A DNA stretch of 64,000 nt, taken from NCBI RefSeq assembly GCF_029867415.1, contig NW_026705481.1, positions 372,001-436,000 of the forward strand, given 5' to 3'. The stretch comes from Vicia villosa. Taxonomy: Eukaryota; Streptophyta; Magnoliopsida; Fabales; Fabaceae. How positions within the stretch are numbered: the first letter of the stretch is position 1; every line of letters starts with the position of its first letter. This document shows, in pieces, positions 23,516 through 36,051 of this stretch. The position numbers were made by a program, and so were the translations under genes. The notes beneath the pieces were generated by a model that saw only the letters and a program-made list of their open reading frames with translations, made no database searches and had not been told where the DNA came from.

Positions 23516-24599
23516 AAAATTTACTCTAGAAATATATAGATGTCTCTCATAGAAAAAAAAGGTTCAAAGAAATGGTAATTACAAAATATATACATGTTTC
23601 ATAAGAGAAAAAAGACAAGATATAAAGTTATAAGTTAGTAGAAGAATAATTGGGATTAGTATTGTGAACGATCTTCTAGCATCAATTATGGTGCATGTAT
23701 GTAGTGTCCCTCACGGAACATCTTTTCCATTTGTATGGATGGATCTTTACTCTTTAGAATCTTGATACACGCACACACTCCAACCTTTATCACTTTATGG
23801 ATTTTATTTTATTTTTGAAATATTTTTATGGATCTAAACATCAATACCTATTTAATATATATTTTATGTTGAAAGTAAATTAATAATTAATTATATAATT
23901 AAAACAATAATTATATTTTAGTTTGAAAGCAAAATAAATACAAATGAATATATTCATAATTCATAATGTGAATATTATAACTTATGAAGATAAAAATTAC
24001 AAAAATTAAATAATATCTAACATCTCCTTTCAAATTTATAATACATTAATATGAAACATTTGTCAAACTGAATAAAAATGTACTACTTCTTAATAGATAA
24101 TATAAAAGCAAAACCAACATTAAGAGAAACAACAATCAAATATAAAAATCATCATAGAGAAAAATAATTGTTGAAAATCGGAACTACCAGATAGGGATGA
24201 TGAGCCAATAAGATGAGCCAAACCAAATAAAAAAGGCAACAACCAAACAAAAGAATTTATATGGAGAAGCAATAAAATGGAATAACCAATTGAGAGGAGA
24301 CAATCAAAAAGAAGAATCAAATCAAACTGAAAAAATCTAATTTAAACTAAATGGAACTAAACCAAATTAAACCCGGTTAAACCAAATAAAATCTTACTTA
24401 ATCAAACTAACCTACTAAATTTGAACAAAATTGAATCAAATTAAATTAAACCAAATCAATTCAAACTAACATAAAAAAGAACATAAAGAAATCAAATCAG
24501 ACAAAGTCCAAATCAGACAAGATTCTTATCAAGGGAGGAAAAAAGAAAATAAACAGAAAAGAGGATAAATAATTCTTTTTATTCTTTATGCTTAAACAC
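23516..24599. other. Unassigned AT-rich interval
   Basis: No supported gene. A simple-sequence-like patch at about 24320-24470 repeats aaaccaaattaaacc variants. Confidence 0.3.
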
Positions 24600-25014
24600 C
24601 CATATTATAAATACTTTATCTCCCTCTTACCTTGAATTCACAACAAACTTCAAGTTACAGCAATGAAATCTCTCTCTTCTCCTACTTCTTACTCTGCTAG
24701 GGTTCTCTCTAACTCTGCTGACAACTTATTCTTCCCAAACAACTCCTAACTCTAATTTCCTTCTCTATTTAAATAAAACCCTACTATTTTTATTAATCCA
24801 TTAACCCCCCCTCAACTCTCACTAATTCCACCTTAATTCTAATTAAAATTATGTTTTCCTCCCCAAAGCTCAATTTTCTCCATTTCTCTATTAATTTAAT
24901 TATATAAAATCATAAATAATTAATAAAATCTAATAATCTATTTTTTTTGATTAAATTAAATTAAGTATTCTAAATTCAATTAAAAATATTAAATTAAAAA
25001 ACTGAGGTGTTACA
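24600..25014 (-). mobile_element. Ty3/gypsy LTR end fragment (Tekay-like)
   Basis: On the minus strand it begins TGTAACACCTCAGTTTTT at 25014, runs through AT-rich sequence and ttttatttaaatagagaagg (TATA-like), to aaccctagcagagtaag. That matches the usual layout of the 5' portion of legume chromovirus LTRs. The remainder is missing or unrecognisable past 24600. Confidence 0.4.
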
Positions 25015-25340
25015 CAAGACCTCGTAAGCAGTAGATAGACATTCAGATTTGGGATACTCGATAAAATCGGCAGAGACTTTAAAACAGTGTCACTCCCAAT
25101 CAAATGTATTCCTCGCCTTATAAGCCAGATATGTACTTCATCTTTCATATGATCTGCATACAATTATTAAAGAAAATACATCATGAACATGTAAATTAAA
25201 AACAAAAGAGCCTGAAGTTTCTGGAACTTACCAAAGATGAACTTTCTTTCTTCCTGAAAATGAGCCTCTATCAACAATCAGACGTCAATAAGGCGCCGCA
25301 AGCGTTTCTTTTCAATCTCCTTCACGAGGGTACCTCATTT
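25015..25340 (-). other. Possible exon-like segments of unknown identity
   Basis: On the minus strand the frames ...EIEKKRLRRLIDV... (about 25310-25275, then a stop) and HMKDEVHIWLIRRGIHL (about 25150-25100) are separated by a GT...AG-bounded gap (about 25231-25156). They look protein-like but match nothing I recognise; at least one stop is present. This could be a fragment of a host gene carried or broken by retroelements. Confidence 0.2.
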
Positions 25341-25421
25341 GAAGTGCTTCATGTCATTGATAGTGTGTCTGAAAGAACTAAGTACGGTAAAAATAAGGTA
25401 GTAGCTTAAAAGTATTAAGGT

Positions 25422-25501
<80 letters not shown>

Positions 25502-25684
25502 AAACACTTTTCCTAAAAGAAAAACATTTATAAATGACTTGGAAGCTATGCCAAATAACTTAGGAACTCTAGAAATGACCAAAAGGGAAAAGTTGTCTAA
25601 TTTAATCGATTAGCATAATCGATTAGAAAAGATCAAACTTACGCACCAAGACATTTCTACAACACCTAAACGATTGGCAACAAA
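25341..25684 (+). mobile_element. Copia-type LTR, left part
   Basis: Similar on the plus strand to the minus-strand copia LTR at 9099-10100 (shared gtagcttaaaagtatta, cacacacacaca, aaatgttttt-like and ...cgattggcaa). The LTR resumes at 27849, after the gypsy solo LTR. Confidence 0.5.
25424..25500. repeat. (CT)n(CA)n compound microsatellite
   Basis: About 58 bp of CT repeats with one TTT break, followed by nine CA units. Confidence 0.95.
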
Positions 25685-27843
25685 TGTGACACCCTTCTAA
25701 ACCCACGACAATTATATGGCATAAATCAGAGTAAAACACGCATAACAAAGAGGGTATCACATGTATTTCAAAATTCAACAAAACAAATCATCATAAGAAT
25801 CCCTGGTCATGTTCATAAGAAAAGTTTACTAGTCATGTTTCATATGCATCTCACAGTAGAATTTAAAATAATACTAGTTTGAAGCTCTTATAGCATATAA
25901 TCATGCATAAAAGCCAAGCCTTACGGCCACATTGCATAATTCGACAAAATCCAAAATAAAAAGAGAGTAATAACAACATCTCTCAAAACATGAACAATAA
26001 ACAAGAAGTCAAGCTTACAAATCCAAAATGTGTTACATAACCAGAGCATGAACTACAATTTCTACTTAAGTAAGCGACAAAAACGAAATAAAGTTCCTCG
26101 ACTAGATCCTCGAAAGCAACGACACTCTTACTCCTCGGTACCTAAGCGATGTCATACAAAATATCATTTCAACAGAAGGGTGAGAATTCACATCATTATT
26201 GAAATATATAATAATGAGTAAATGTATAACATATACAATATACAAAATCTACACACTTCAATTAATCATGTATTTAATATGATATCAATACATCTCACAT
26301 GATTCACACATACGACATAACTCAAAACACATTCAAGATTATCAAGTAATTCAAGCACAATTATTCACAAGTACCAATTACACATTTAGCACATACATAT
26401 ACACTCAATGCAATTCACATCGACACATGTGACACCATGAGACTCAATGAAAATGCATGTGGTACCAATCGTGAACACCAGGTTCACCCGTTCCAGATTC
26501 CCTCATGGAATCAGAACCACCAATTTTGAACATATAGTTCACCATTCCAGATTCCCTATTGGAATCAGAACCACCACCAAGGCTTCATCCCCCATGAAGG
26601 CATGTGCAAATACCAACAACATATGCAATTAAGATTATCCACTCAATCTTAATCATACAAGCATATCACAATAATTCATCTCATATGAATTATCCCACCA
26701 TTTGCACAAACATACATAATTCCATGTTATTGAATACACATGAAAATATTGCTTCAATACATAAACAAATCAACACATTATCAATAACAAGTGAAAAGAA
26801 TTAGCTCAACATTGTTATTTTCCAAGAATTCACATTTCACAACATATACACATGTAAATTCAAGTATCAAGTTAACTCATCAATTCGATTCAAACACCAA
26901 TCAAACAATTCCAAAAAATTATAGCAAATTCGCTAAAATCCATGATAAATCATAAGCATACATGATCCCATTCAATTTCAAAAAATATACAACTTTTTCT
27001 TCCAGACCGCGCTAAGCGAGGCTACAACGCTAAGCGAGATTGCGAAAAATCAAAAAATTCCTGCGTTGACAGCATTCTGCCCAACGCGTTTTCTCGATTA
27101 AAAATCCTTCGAAACATCGGTTTAATTACAAAAACAAGTTATTATATCATATACATATCATATAGAACCATTTAGTATCATAAAAACATAATTCTATGAC
27201 ATTGATTTCATCACCTAATTTTCAAACCTCAAGAATCAAAATTCATGAAAATGGTGAACAATTCAAAATCCCATGAAATAACAACATTATATCATACATA
27301 TAACATATAATAACAAGCATCAACAATCAAACATGTTTCAATCATCAATATTATGACATTTCAAACAAACCGTAACATGTTAAACTAGATTTCATAAAAC
27401 CTCAAATCCTACATGTTTCTAATCATTGCAACATCATTATATACAAACCCATAATCAAGAAATCCCACTCTTACCTTAGTGATTTCTTCCCTAGGTTAGC
27501 TTTCTCTTCTTTCTCCCTTTCCCCCTTTCTCTTCTCTTCCTTCTTCCTTCACTTCTCTCACTATCTTTTCTCTATCTTTTTTTTTTTAATTGTGTGAAAA
27601 CCCTTACCATCTTTCATATTCTAAATGGGCTTAACAATAACACCCCCTTATTTCTAATACTAACCCAACATTAGACCCAAATCATTATTTTCTCATTTTC
27701 TTTCTTACTAACCCAAACACAATTATCACAAATATGCCACAAATCATTTAATTAATCAATTAACATACCAAATAATAATTAATAAAATAAACAAATAACA
27801 AAATAATTAATAAAATAATAAATACTATAAACGGGATGTTACA
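25685..27843 (-). mobile_element. 2.16-kb gypsy solo LTR inside a copia LTR
   Basis: Runs from TGTGACACCC (25685) to GGGATGTTACA (27843); the minus strand gives the typical chromovirus-like start TGTAACATCCCGTTT. It is flanked by acaaa (25680-25684) and acaga (27844-27848), a 4-of-5 match. No internal region or second LTR exists, so a solo LTR is inferred. The flanking copia LTR resumes in register at 27849. Confidence 0.65.
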
Positions 27844-27848
27844 ACAGA

Positions 27849-28150
27849 CATATATCACAACCTTCCATTTTGAGAATCATAACGGCCATATTTATTCAAT
27901 TTAATTGATTAGACCAACCATTTAAATAATTAATGAGGCCCATGGATTCTTTCCTTTTTTTTTGGTGATTCCAACTACTATATAAAAGGAGACCTCCCTC
28001 ACTTGAAATCACGTTACTTTCCAACGATTTCATTTTTGTTTGGAATTTATCTCTCTAAGTTCTCTCTTTCTCTTTTTAAAAATTTTCTTTTTTCACTTTT
28101 GGTTGCCTTAGTGCTTTTGAGTGATATTTTATTTGTGAGGAGAATTATTG
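27849..28150 (+). mobile_element. Copia-type LTR, right part with TATA box
   Basis: Contains ctatataaaaggagacct at about 27979, ttactttccaacgatttca, and gccttagtgcttttgagtga. The same ordered blocks occur on the minus strand around 9700-9570. Together with 25341-25684 it forms one LTR. The hydrophobic ORF at 28003-28254 is judged to be LTR sequence, not a gene. Confidence 0.55.
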
Positions 28151-30376
28151 AATTGAATTGTACAAATAATGAAACAAACTATGACTATTTATATACAATC
28201 CTGATTGGGCTTGAGCTTACACAACTTGGATTATATTTGATATTATTATATTAGATTATATTTGATATTATATCAATAATATATCAATCCCAATAATATC
28301 TCAACACATATGAATAGAAGTTTCGTCAATTTTTTTATCGAGAAAAAACTTCGATATGTCCACATACAAATAAGTTTATGACATACTTTTTATCAAATAG
28401 GGGTTGTTCTAGTCAGAAGATCTTTCCACTAAGTGTTTAACATTTTCCTTTGAGCACATCGAATATTTGCATCCAGATACACATGCTTCACATGCAAAGT
28501 CATCATGTCCAACTAGTAATAGTGCACATCATACTAATCAATCACCTAAATCTCCACCTGTCCAACACAACTTCCAAAATCAAGACGAATTAACTCTATT
28601 TATGCAATAATATTTTGAAAATGTAATATATGTTAAACGATGTGATCATTGTGGATTTCATGTTGTATAAATGTTACTTAGCCATTATGATGAATCTCAT
28701 CCCATCACCCATCTTGATTTTGTAAGGAAGTTAAATAGTAATCGTTAGGGCTATCACCAACTGTTTGGGATGGAGAGTCGACTCAATCAAGTCAAATATG
28801 CTCTGTCTCTTGTAGGAGTCAATGATTCAAGATAAATGAGTGTCAATGTCAGATATGGTATTTCTTATCGGAGATAAATTATAAAAGCATTGTAGTTATA
28901 ATGATTAGATATGGGTTCTTAGAACCACATTTTCTATTACAAGACACACCAAAAAAAGTGAGCGGCTCATTAGCCTTAGATACATGTGTAACACTCGTTT
29001 CATCCAGATAATTTGTTTCAATTTTTAATTTATATTTTGTGTTATTGTTGCGCAAGTGTAATAATCATAATCTTTGACACAAATATATTTGAAGACAAAC
29101 ACTATAATTAGAAGTATGGGACTGAGAGTGTATGTACCTTCGTAGAATAGTTAGGTATAAGAAAACTCAATCGTGCTTAGAGTGATGTCATAGTTGATGA
29201 TGATATCAAATATATAAATCGAAAATCTCAATACAAATGATGACGATGACACAATAGATCTAGTTAAAAATTAATTAAAATGTACATGATTAGAAACATC
29301 ATTACATTTTAGATTTTAGATATGCTATGATATTTTGATATATATCCTTGAGAGGGGTTGAGATCCTCTCCATTTTTCGAAAGAAATAGAGATGTCAATT
29401 ACTATAGTTTTGAATTAAATCAATGATATAATTGCACATATTTACGGAAATTGTGACATTAAATGCACATTTATTCACAAAAAGCATAGTAATGGAGATG
29501 TTCATTTCTTCTAGAAAATGGTGAGAATCTCTACTCCCTTGAGAGTGGCTATGAAAATACCGTATATGATATTTTAATAAAATAATATTTTACTATATTT
29601 ATATAACTTATCATTGATTTTGATATACTATAGTAATATATAATAATGAAAGAGTTTCAAACAATTCTTTTCAACTCATACTATTAAAAAACAATGAAGT
29701 TGAAATGTGACATAATTCAACCATATGGAGAGATCCAAAAGGCCGCTCACAATCTCTTCACATTCTTACTGAAATGGATATATTTTGTGACATCGAAAAA
29801 AAAAAAAACTATGTAAATCAATACAACACAGGGATATTTTGATGGTGACAAATAAGATGACCATATATAAAAAAGATTAGTAAGCATCTTCTAAATCTTG
29901 TGTGAATCATAGAAAACATTATTAATATCTCTATCATTAGTTTTTATTATGATGGTGAGTCAAGCAGAAAATGACTCCAAGCGATGGGTTACACTTTCAC
30001 GTCACTGCCATATATTATGGATTTGTTATATTTTTTTGTTTAGAAAGTTAGGTATTTTTTTATAGAAAAATATACATGTATCTATGCATGTCTCTCATAG
30101 GGGAAAAGTTTCCAGAATTAGTAGATAAAAAAACATTAGACAAAAAAAGGTAGAATATAAGTAATAAAAATAATTGTAACTTGTATTGTTTACATTTCCA
30201 TGTTGTTAAATATATAGACGTGTGAGAGCAAACATTGAAGTTTTTTTATTTGAATTCCTTAGCATTATTACTTGAATTTATTTAATATTTTGAATTTTTA
30301 GAATAAATAGTAGTGACGAATGAAAAAAAAGGATTACTAGTACACTTCAATCTTTGTTTAATGCTGAAAAGACATA
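28151..30376. other. Unassigned interval, no gene supported
   Basis: A faintly protein-like stretch on the plus strand at about 28450-28800 (for example CDHCGFHVV and HYDESHPITHLDFVRKLNS) is interrupted by stops and was not identified. Otherwise AT-rich, with no element boundary seen. Confidence 0.3.
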
Positions 30377-30520
30377 CTCCCTCCGTCCCATATTATAAGA
30401 GAAATTCACTTTTTAGATTCATTGAATAATTAATGTATCTGGTTGGTATATAGACCAGATACATTAATTATTCAATGAATCAACAAAAAGAATTTCTCTT
30501 ATAATTTGGGACAGAGGGAG
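30377..30520. mobile_element. Stowaway-type MITE
   Basis: Starts CTCCCTCCGTCCCATATTAT and ends in its inverted copy (..ATAATTTGGGACAGAGGGAG), flanked by TA on both sides (30375-30376 and 30521-30522). Apart from about 10 central bases the 144-bp element is a near-perfect palindrome able to form a long hairpin. These are the marks of a Tc1/mariner-derived Stowaway MITE. Confidence 0.95.
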
Positions 30521-31339
30521 TACTAGTTTGTCATTCTTACAAAATACATTTATTAGCTTGTCATTGTTATGAAGGCAGAGAAATTAGTTTTAAAGGAATC
30601 AAATTGGAAATGACAAAAAAAAAAAAAAAACGGTATTCATAGATATCCGTAAATAAAATTCATCATGAATACAAGGTGAGTGGGTTGATAAATATTTGTA
30701 GATAAAATAAATAGATATTTAAATACTTATTTTTTAATGAATATAGATGCGAGTTTAACGATATTTGTGTCAGGGAATATTCGTATCTGCAATAAATTAT
30801 AAAAATTAGTTAAATATTATTAATTTATTATATTAAGTTTTTCATCTCTTAAAAAAATTAACTTTTTCATATATATTTTTAAAGTTTTCTTGTCATAGTA
30901 AGTAATTTTATGTTTTTTTTTTTAAAAAAAAAAATAGAGAGTGAATTGTATAGATGTCATATTATAGTAATTTTGTGTGTTTTCAAAAGAAGCTGAAAGT
31001 ATGTTATTTTAAAAAATAATTTTAGAAAAATATTATTTAAAAATACGTGTAATTATATGTGAGTACTTTAAAAATCGCAAGTCATTTGTTTAAGAGATAT
31101 CTGTACGAATATGAAAGAAATATAAACATATATTTATTCAACGGATCAAACACAAATATCATATTATCCACGCCTTAGATATATATTTACATCCCTATAT
31201 CAAATATTTGAATTAAAAATCCATAGTAATTGATTACCAAAGAGATGAGTGATTTAATTAATTTAATCCATAAGTGTATAAAAATAATTCAAATTTTAGC
31301 CTAACCTCAAAAGAGAGAGATATATTAACTATTTATGCA
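30521..31339. other. AT-rich interval with hAT-like remnant
   Basis: From about 30632 to 31198 phrases such as gatatccgtaaataaa, gatatttgtgtcaggg and acgggtatc-like complements end in tacatcccta, resembling the hAT-like family seen at 15.4-16.6 kb in a decayed form. No gene seen. Confidence 0.3.
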
Positions 31340-33480
31340 TTAGTTGAATCTTTGACATACACTCCATGTTCTATTGTGCATTAATTGAATCTTAACTAGA
31401 TGAGAAAGCTGTAAATTCTCTTGTTCAATCCAAACAATGCTTTTCTCTTCATGTAGACCTTATCTTTTTCCCTTTGATTTTAAAACCTAATGGTTTCTTG
31501 ACATATATCCCTTGGTCCATTGAGAAAAGCTGACTTTACATCCTTATGGTGCATTATCACCCTTTGTATGGTGCAATTGTCACCAATATTATTATGGTTT
31601 CAAGTCTAACAATTGGTGAATATACATCATTAAGTCATTTTAAGTTTTTGATCGATGGAACTCCTTTGTAGCTAGCCTTGCCTAGTACTTGGCTATCCCA
31701 CGTTTTGGCCTGAGTTTAAACTTATAGACCCACTTTACATCTATGGCTCTATTGCTCAATTGACTAATCATTTCATATGTCCGATTCTTCTTAGTTGCCT
31801 TAAGTTCTTCCTTCATATCTTATTAGCAATTTTCATCTTTCAGGGCTTGATTGAGGTCAGTTGACTTATATTAAACCATCATGGCTTCTTCAATCAGGTC
31901 ACCGTGTTTGTTAATTGCATGGTTGTGAAATTTTTCATACTAATTTAGTCTAACTGATTAAGTTCTAGACCTAGTTGATCTCTTCCCCTCATATTCTTGC
32001 ACAGATTCCTTTACATTAACTTATTGCAATATTGTTCTAACGTTGTTTGAGTTTTCATTTGGATCATTTGAAACTTTCATCCAGTTCCAACCTTTGGTCT
32101 CATCAAACTGCATATGTATACTTATTACCACCTTATTTTCATTAGGTGATAATAGTTTGTATGCATCTGTTGAATGGTAGCCTATGAGGATTATTGTCTG
32201 ACTTTTATCATCCAACTTTCTTCTTAATTATTCAGGCACATGCTTGAAGCAAAGTGAACCAAAATTATGAGATGAACAACACTTGAATTTAGACCCGGCC
32301 AAGCTTCATATAATGTATTGTTCATTAACTAATTTATGGGGAATCTATTGATGATGTGTACAACAATTGAGTTTGACTCTTCCCAAAATTGATTTGGTGA
32401 TTATCTTGGCTTCAACATGCTTCTTACCATGTTCAATATACTTCTATTCTTTCTTTCAGCAACGTCTTTGTGTTGAGGTGTGTATGAATATATTATCACA
32501 TGCTCTATTCATTATTTCTAACATAATTGTACAAACGAAGTTGAAATCACATTCAACCTGTTTTTCAACAAAAAAAATTAACTTTCTAAAACGGAGTGAA
32601 TACTTCACTTTTCCAATCCATTAAGTAAATTCACATGTACATGGTGAGTTCATCCATTAAGGTTAGAGAAAATCAATTACCTCCCATTGATTTTACTTTA
32701 AATGGCCCACATACCTCTTATTTAACAATCTCCAACTTCTTCTTTAACTTCATATGCAACTCATGTCTGAATGACTTCTTTGTTTTCTTGGTTACACATA
32801 ACTGTTCACATAACTACTTTGGAATTTTTATATATGTAAGACCATTCACCATTTTATTCATATGCTTTAAACTCATATTTTTGAAATTTATATGGCCAAA
32901 TCTCTGATGTCAAATCTAGGTTTGATCCATAATAGTAATTGATGCAAGACATTGATGGCCAAACATGTTGATATTAATTTTTAAAGTAATGTTTTTTTGA
33001 CAGAGGTGCCTCCAAAATTAGCTTGGAACTTGCATCAATCACCTTCGTCTCCTTGTCTTATATTCTCATGGTGTAGTTCTTGTTAAACAATTGACCCTCA
33101 CTTATCAGGTTACTTGCCATTAGAAGAACATGTAGCACGTCATTTATGATTGCTTCCTCTCCATCCTTCCTCTTTAAGTTTTATAAACTAGTCTTTGTTG
33201 CTTGTCATGTGATTATTGTAGCATGTGTCAAGATACCATACATTAGTTTTACCTTGTGCCAAATGTGTATTCTTGCTTGTCTCTCCTTAAATATTCTTTC
33301 CAACACTTTCATCATTCCACTTCTTCTTCTTCTTCTTCCACTTTTCTTTCCTGTTGTTAATCTTTAAGACATCTTCTTTCATCTTCTTGAAAAACTTGGC
33401 TTATAGAGCTTTTTTTGTGATCTTAAAATGACCTTTATTTACGTGCACCATCTATCATGTTGTTCCCCTTTGAACAATTG
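31340..33480 (-). pseudogene. Ty1/copia gag-pol relic, reverse strand
   Basis: In minus-strand order: GAG-pre-integrase (SNLISEGQLFNKNYTMRI near 33110-33060), integrase core remnants (MDELTMYM near 32650), then FKHVPEQLRRKLDDKSQ and LIGYHSTDAYKLLSPNEN (about 32240-32140, the end of integrase), then RT remnants including YVKKPLGFKIKGKK (near 31520-31470). Many stop codons and frame changes split it. It probably once belonged to a full element, but no LTR was found next to it. Confidence 0.75.
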
Positions 33481-33762
33481 TATATTTGAAGGAGATTTAT
33501 TAGAGGTTATGTTTCCATTTTCCACTGCAGTCACTACTCTCTATCTCTCTCAACAAATGCTTTTCTAAATATTTTTAGAGATAAAGTCATCTAATGGTAA
33601 AAAATGAATGAAAAATAGATCTAGTGGTTGTTCGCTCTCTTGACTGCAGTGACTGCAGCAAATTTTAACTACAGTGGATTATGGTCTATTATATAGTGTG
33701 CGTGTATACACATGAGGTCTGACTCTAACATGAGTGTGATAAGATAAAACTAAAAAATAAAA

Positions 33763-35155
33763 GGGTTTGGGGTTTAATCCCTATAAATAAGCCAACATTA
33801 AATTTTAGTCCTCCTATCATTTTCCTTCAAACAATGTTCCTTTTAAAGTTTTTCGTTCATACTTTTTAGTCTCTTCCGTTAACTTCTCTTAACAGAAGCT
33901 TACATGGCATGCCACGTGAAAGAGTTTTGATATCTAAAAAAGAGATTTACCTATGGACAACAAATAACTGTCATTAAAGTTAGATTTTTCTTAATCTTAT
34001 TTATTTCTTTTAATTGTCACACTTTTACCATTGACATTTAATTTAGAGTAGGTTTTCCAATTTCTCAATTTATTTTACAAGAGCTTAAAAACTCTATAAT
34101 GCATCTTTGATTGTACTTGATAGGTATAATTAGCAATTATAATTAGCATTCAACGTAACCATGAATCTTAGTAACCATGAATCTTAAAATGACAATTAAA
34201 ATGATTAATTTATAACCATTGTTTTAAATTAGTATTCTAATATGAATGATAATTGGTTTGAAGATTCATAACAATAATGAGAATCTTTAGTTACATGAAG
34301 ACCTTTTTATGGTGGGAATCTTTAATTAAATGAAAACCTTTTATAGTGGGAATCTTTCATTAAAGGAAGATAGTTTCAGTGATGAATTCTGGGCTTTTAA
34401 CATGAATTTTCATCTTCTAAGATACCTTTAGTGACGATTTCTCGGCTATAGTGATGAATTCTAGGTTTTTTTTACCTAAATTTTCATCTTCTAAGATACT
34501 TATTGACGATTTTTAGGCCATAGTGACAGATTATGGGTTTTCAATATGAATCTTCATCTTCAAAAATACTTTTAGTGATGGCTTACGAGCTATCGTGACG
34601 AATTATGGGTTTTCTAGACGAATCTTCATCTTCAAAGATACTTTTAGTGACAGTTTCTGGGATAGTGACGGATTCTGGGTTTTTGACATGAATCTTCATC
34701 TTCTAAGATACTTTCAGTGACGGTTTTTGGGCTTTAGTGACATATTTTAGATTTTTTGGACATGAATCTTCATATTCTAAGATGCTTTTAGTGACGGTTT
34801 CTGAGCTTTAGTGACAAACTCTAGGTTTTGTCATGAATCTTAATCTTCTTAAATAGTTTAACGACGATTTCTGGGTTTTAGTGAAGGATTTTGGATTTTT
34901 TTCATGAATCTTCATCTTTAAGATAGTTTTAGTGATGGTTTCTTGGTTTTTGTCAAGAATCTTTATCTTCTAAGATAGTTTTAGTGACAGTTTCTGGCTT
35001 TTAGTGACTAGTAGTCTTCCACATGACATGCCACATCAACTTCCATTAATGGAAGTTAACAAAAGGGTCTAAAATTATGGACGAAAAATATTAGGAGGAC
35101 TATTGTTTGAAGGAATTTATTTGAGATACTAAAATTCAATTATGATAGTTAACCC
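33763..35155. mobile_element. MULE-like TIR element, non-autonomous (1.4 kb)
   Basis: Long imperfect inverted repeats of about 130 bp bound the unit: the left contains ttttagtcctcctatcattt, ccttcaaacaatg, cgttaacttct and acatggcatgccacgtg; the right has the same blocks in reverse complement. Flanks aaaataaaa (33754-33762) and aaaatataa (35156-35164) agree at 8 of 9 bases, the usual length for Mutator-like elements, though the sequence is too simple to be firm. The interior is a minisatellite rather than a transposase. Confidence 0.6.
34370..35010. repeat. 72-bp minisatellite, about nine diverged copies
   Basis: The phrase tgaatcttcatcttctaaga recurs with its core at 34411, 34485, 34555, 34627, 34697, 34771, 34841, 34913 and 34964, that is every 70-74 bp (last step 51). 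Between them tttagtgacggtttctggg also recurs. Copies differ by many substitutions, so the array is old. Confidence 0.85.
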
Positions 35156-35417
35156 AAAATATAATAAAATGAAAAAGAAAAATGACTTAAAAATTCCCTT
35201 ATTTAAAAATTTCCAATTTGAATAATCAAATCGGAAATATTGAAAAATAAACCTACTGGTTAAATTTTTTTTAGTTTAAATTAAAAGTTCCAAATATAAA
35301 AATTTACAGATTCAAACATATTAGAATCTCCCAGTGGTAATAAAAAAAGGAAATTTCTTTATAGACCTCCCAACTTTCTTGGTCACCCGCGGTGAAATCC
35401 CCAAAATGCCTCTTTAT

Positions 35418-35977
35418 TTCGGAAATGCATCTCCGAAGTTAAAAAAAAGAGTGATTTCGGAAATGCATCTCCGAAAACACTTTTTTTACCTAAAAACATT
35501 GATTTCGGAAATACATTTCCGAAAACACCACTTCGGAGATGCATTTCCGAAAAAATGCGCGTTTGGTTGTTTAAACAAAAAAGCCTCCCCCATTTCCATT
35601 TTACCCTAGTTTTCAAATTTTCTGGATTTCTCAAGCATTTACGGAAACACATTACAAAGGCTAGTTCAAGACAACATTCCATTGCTCTCTAACATTCAAA
35701 CACCACTTCTAAAGCACCTCCAACAACACCTCAAATCTGTAAGTTTTCAAAACTTGAAATTTAGGATTGAAATTGATATTAGGGGTGTTAGAAATTAGTA
35801 CAATGTAGTATATTTAAGTTATTATATGTCATTGACTATAGTTAGATAGGAAAAATTGCATTTTGAACCACTTAGGGCAAGGTGTGGAGGTTCTGCAACA
35901 ATGGAGTTCGCAGGGGGGTTTCGGGAGTACATTTCCGAAAACACCTCCTTGACCAGTTTCGGAAATGTACTTTCGAA
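35418..35977. repeat. Left array of 20-bp palindromes (6 copies)
   Basis: Copies of or close to TTCGGAGATGCATCTCCGAA, a perfect palindrome centred on ATGCAT, start at 35418, 35456, 35504, 35532, 35920 and 35958. Each copy keeps the TTCGG and CCGAA arms better than the centre. Spacing is irregular (28-48 bp for the first four). Confidence 0.9.
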
Positions 35978-36051
35978 TTTAACCAAGATATGTTTTTTTT
36001 AAATTTTTTTGATTGTATCGCATTCTAATGGATTTCAATTTTTTCAGGAAA

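Noticed and set aside
28003..28254. Hydrophobic 83-codon frame after a TATA box
   Set aside because: The TATA box and following sequence match the copia LTR seen at 9.7 kb on the other strand, so this is LTR DNA; hydrophobicity comes from T-rich sequence.
28450..28800. Possible C-terminal part of an NBS-LRR resistance gene (CDHCGFHVV, then a stop)
   Set aside because: Too short, interrupted, and lacking LRR or NB motifs nearby.
34370..35010. Regular array considered as a CRISPR-like structure
   Set aside because: Units are contiguous diverged 72-bp tandem repeats with no spacers, in plant nuclear DNA.
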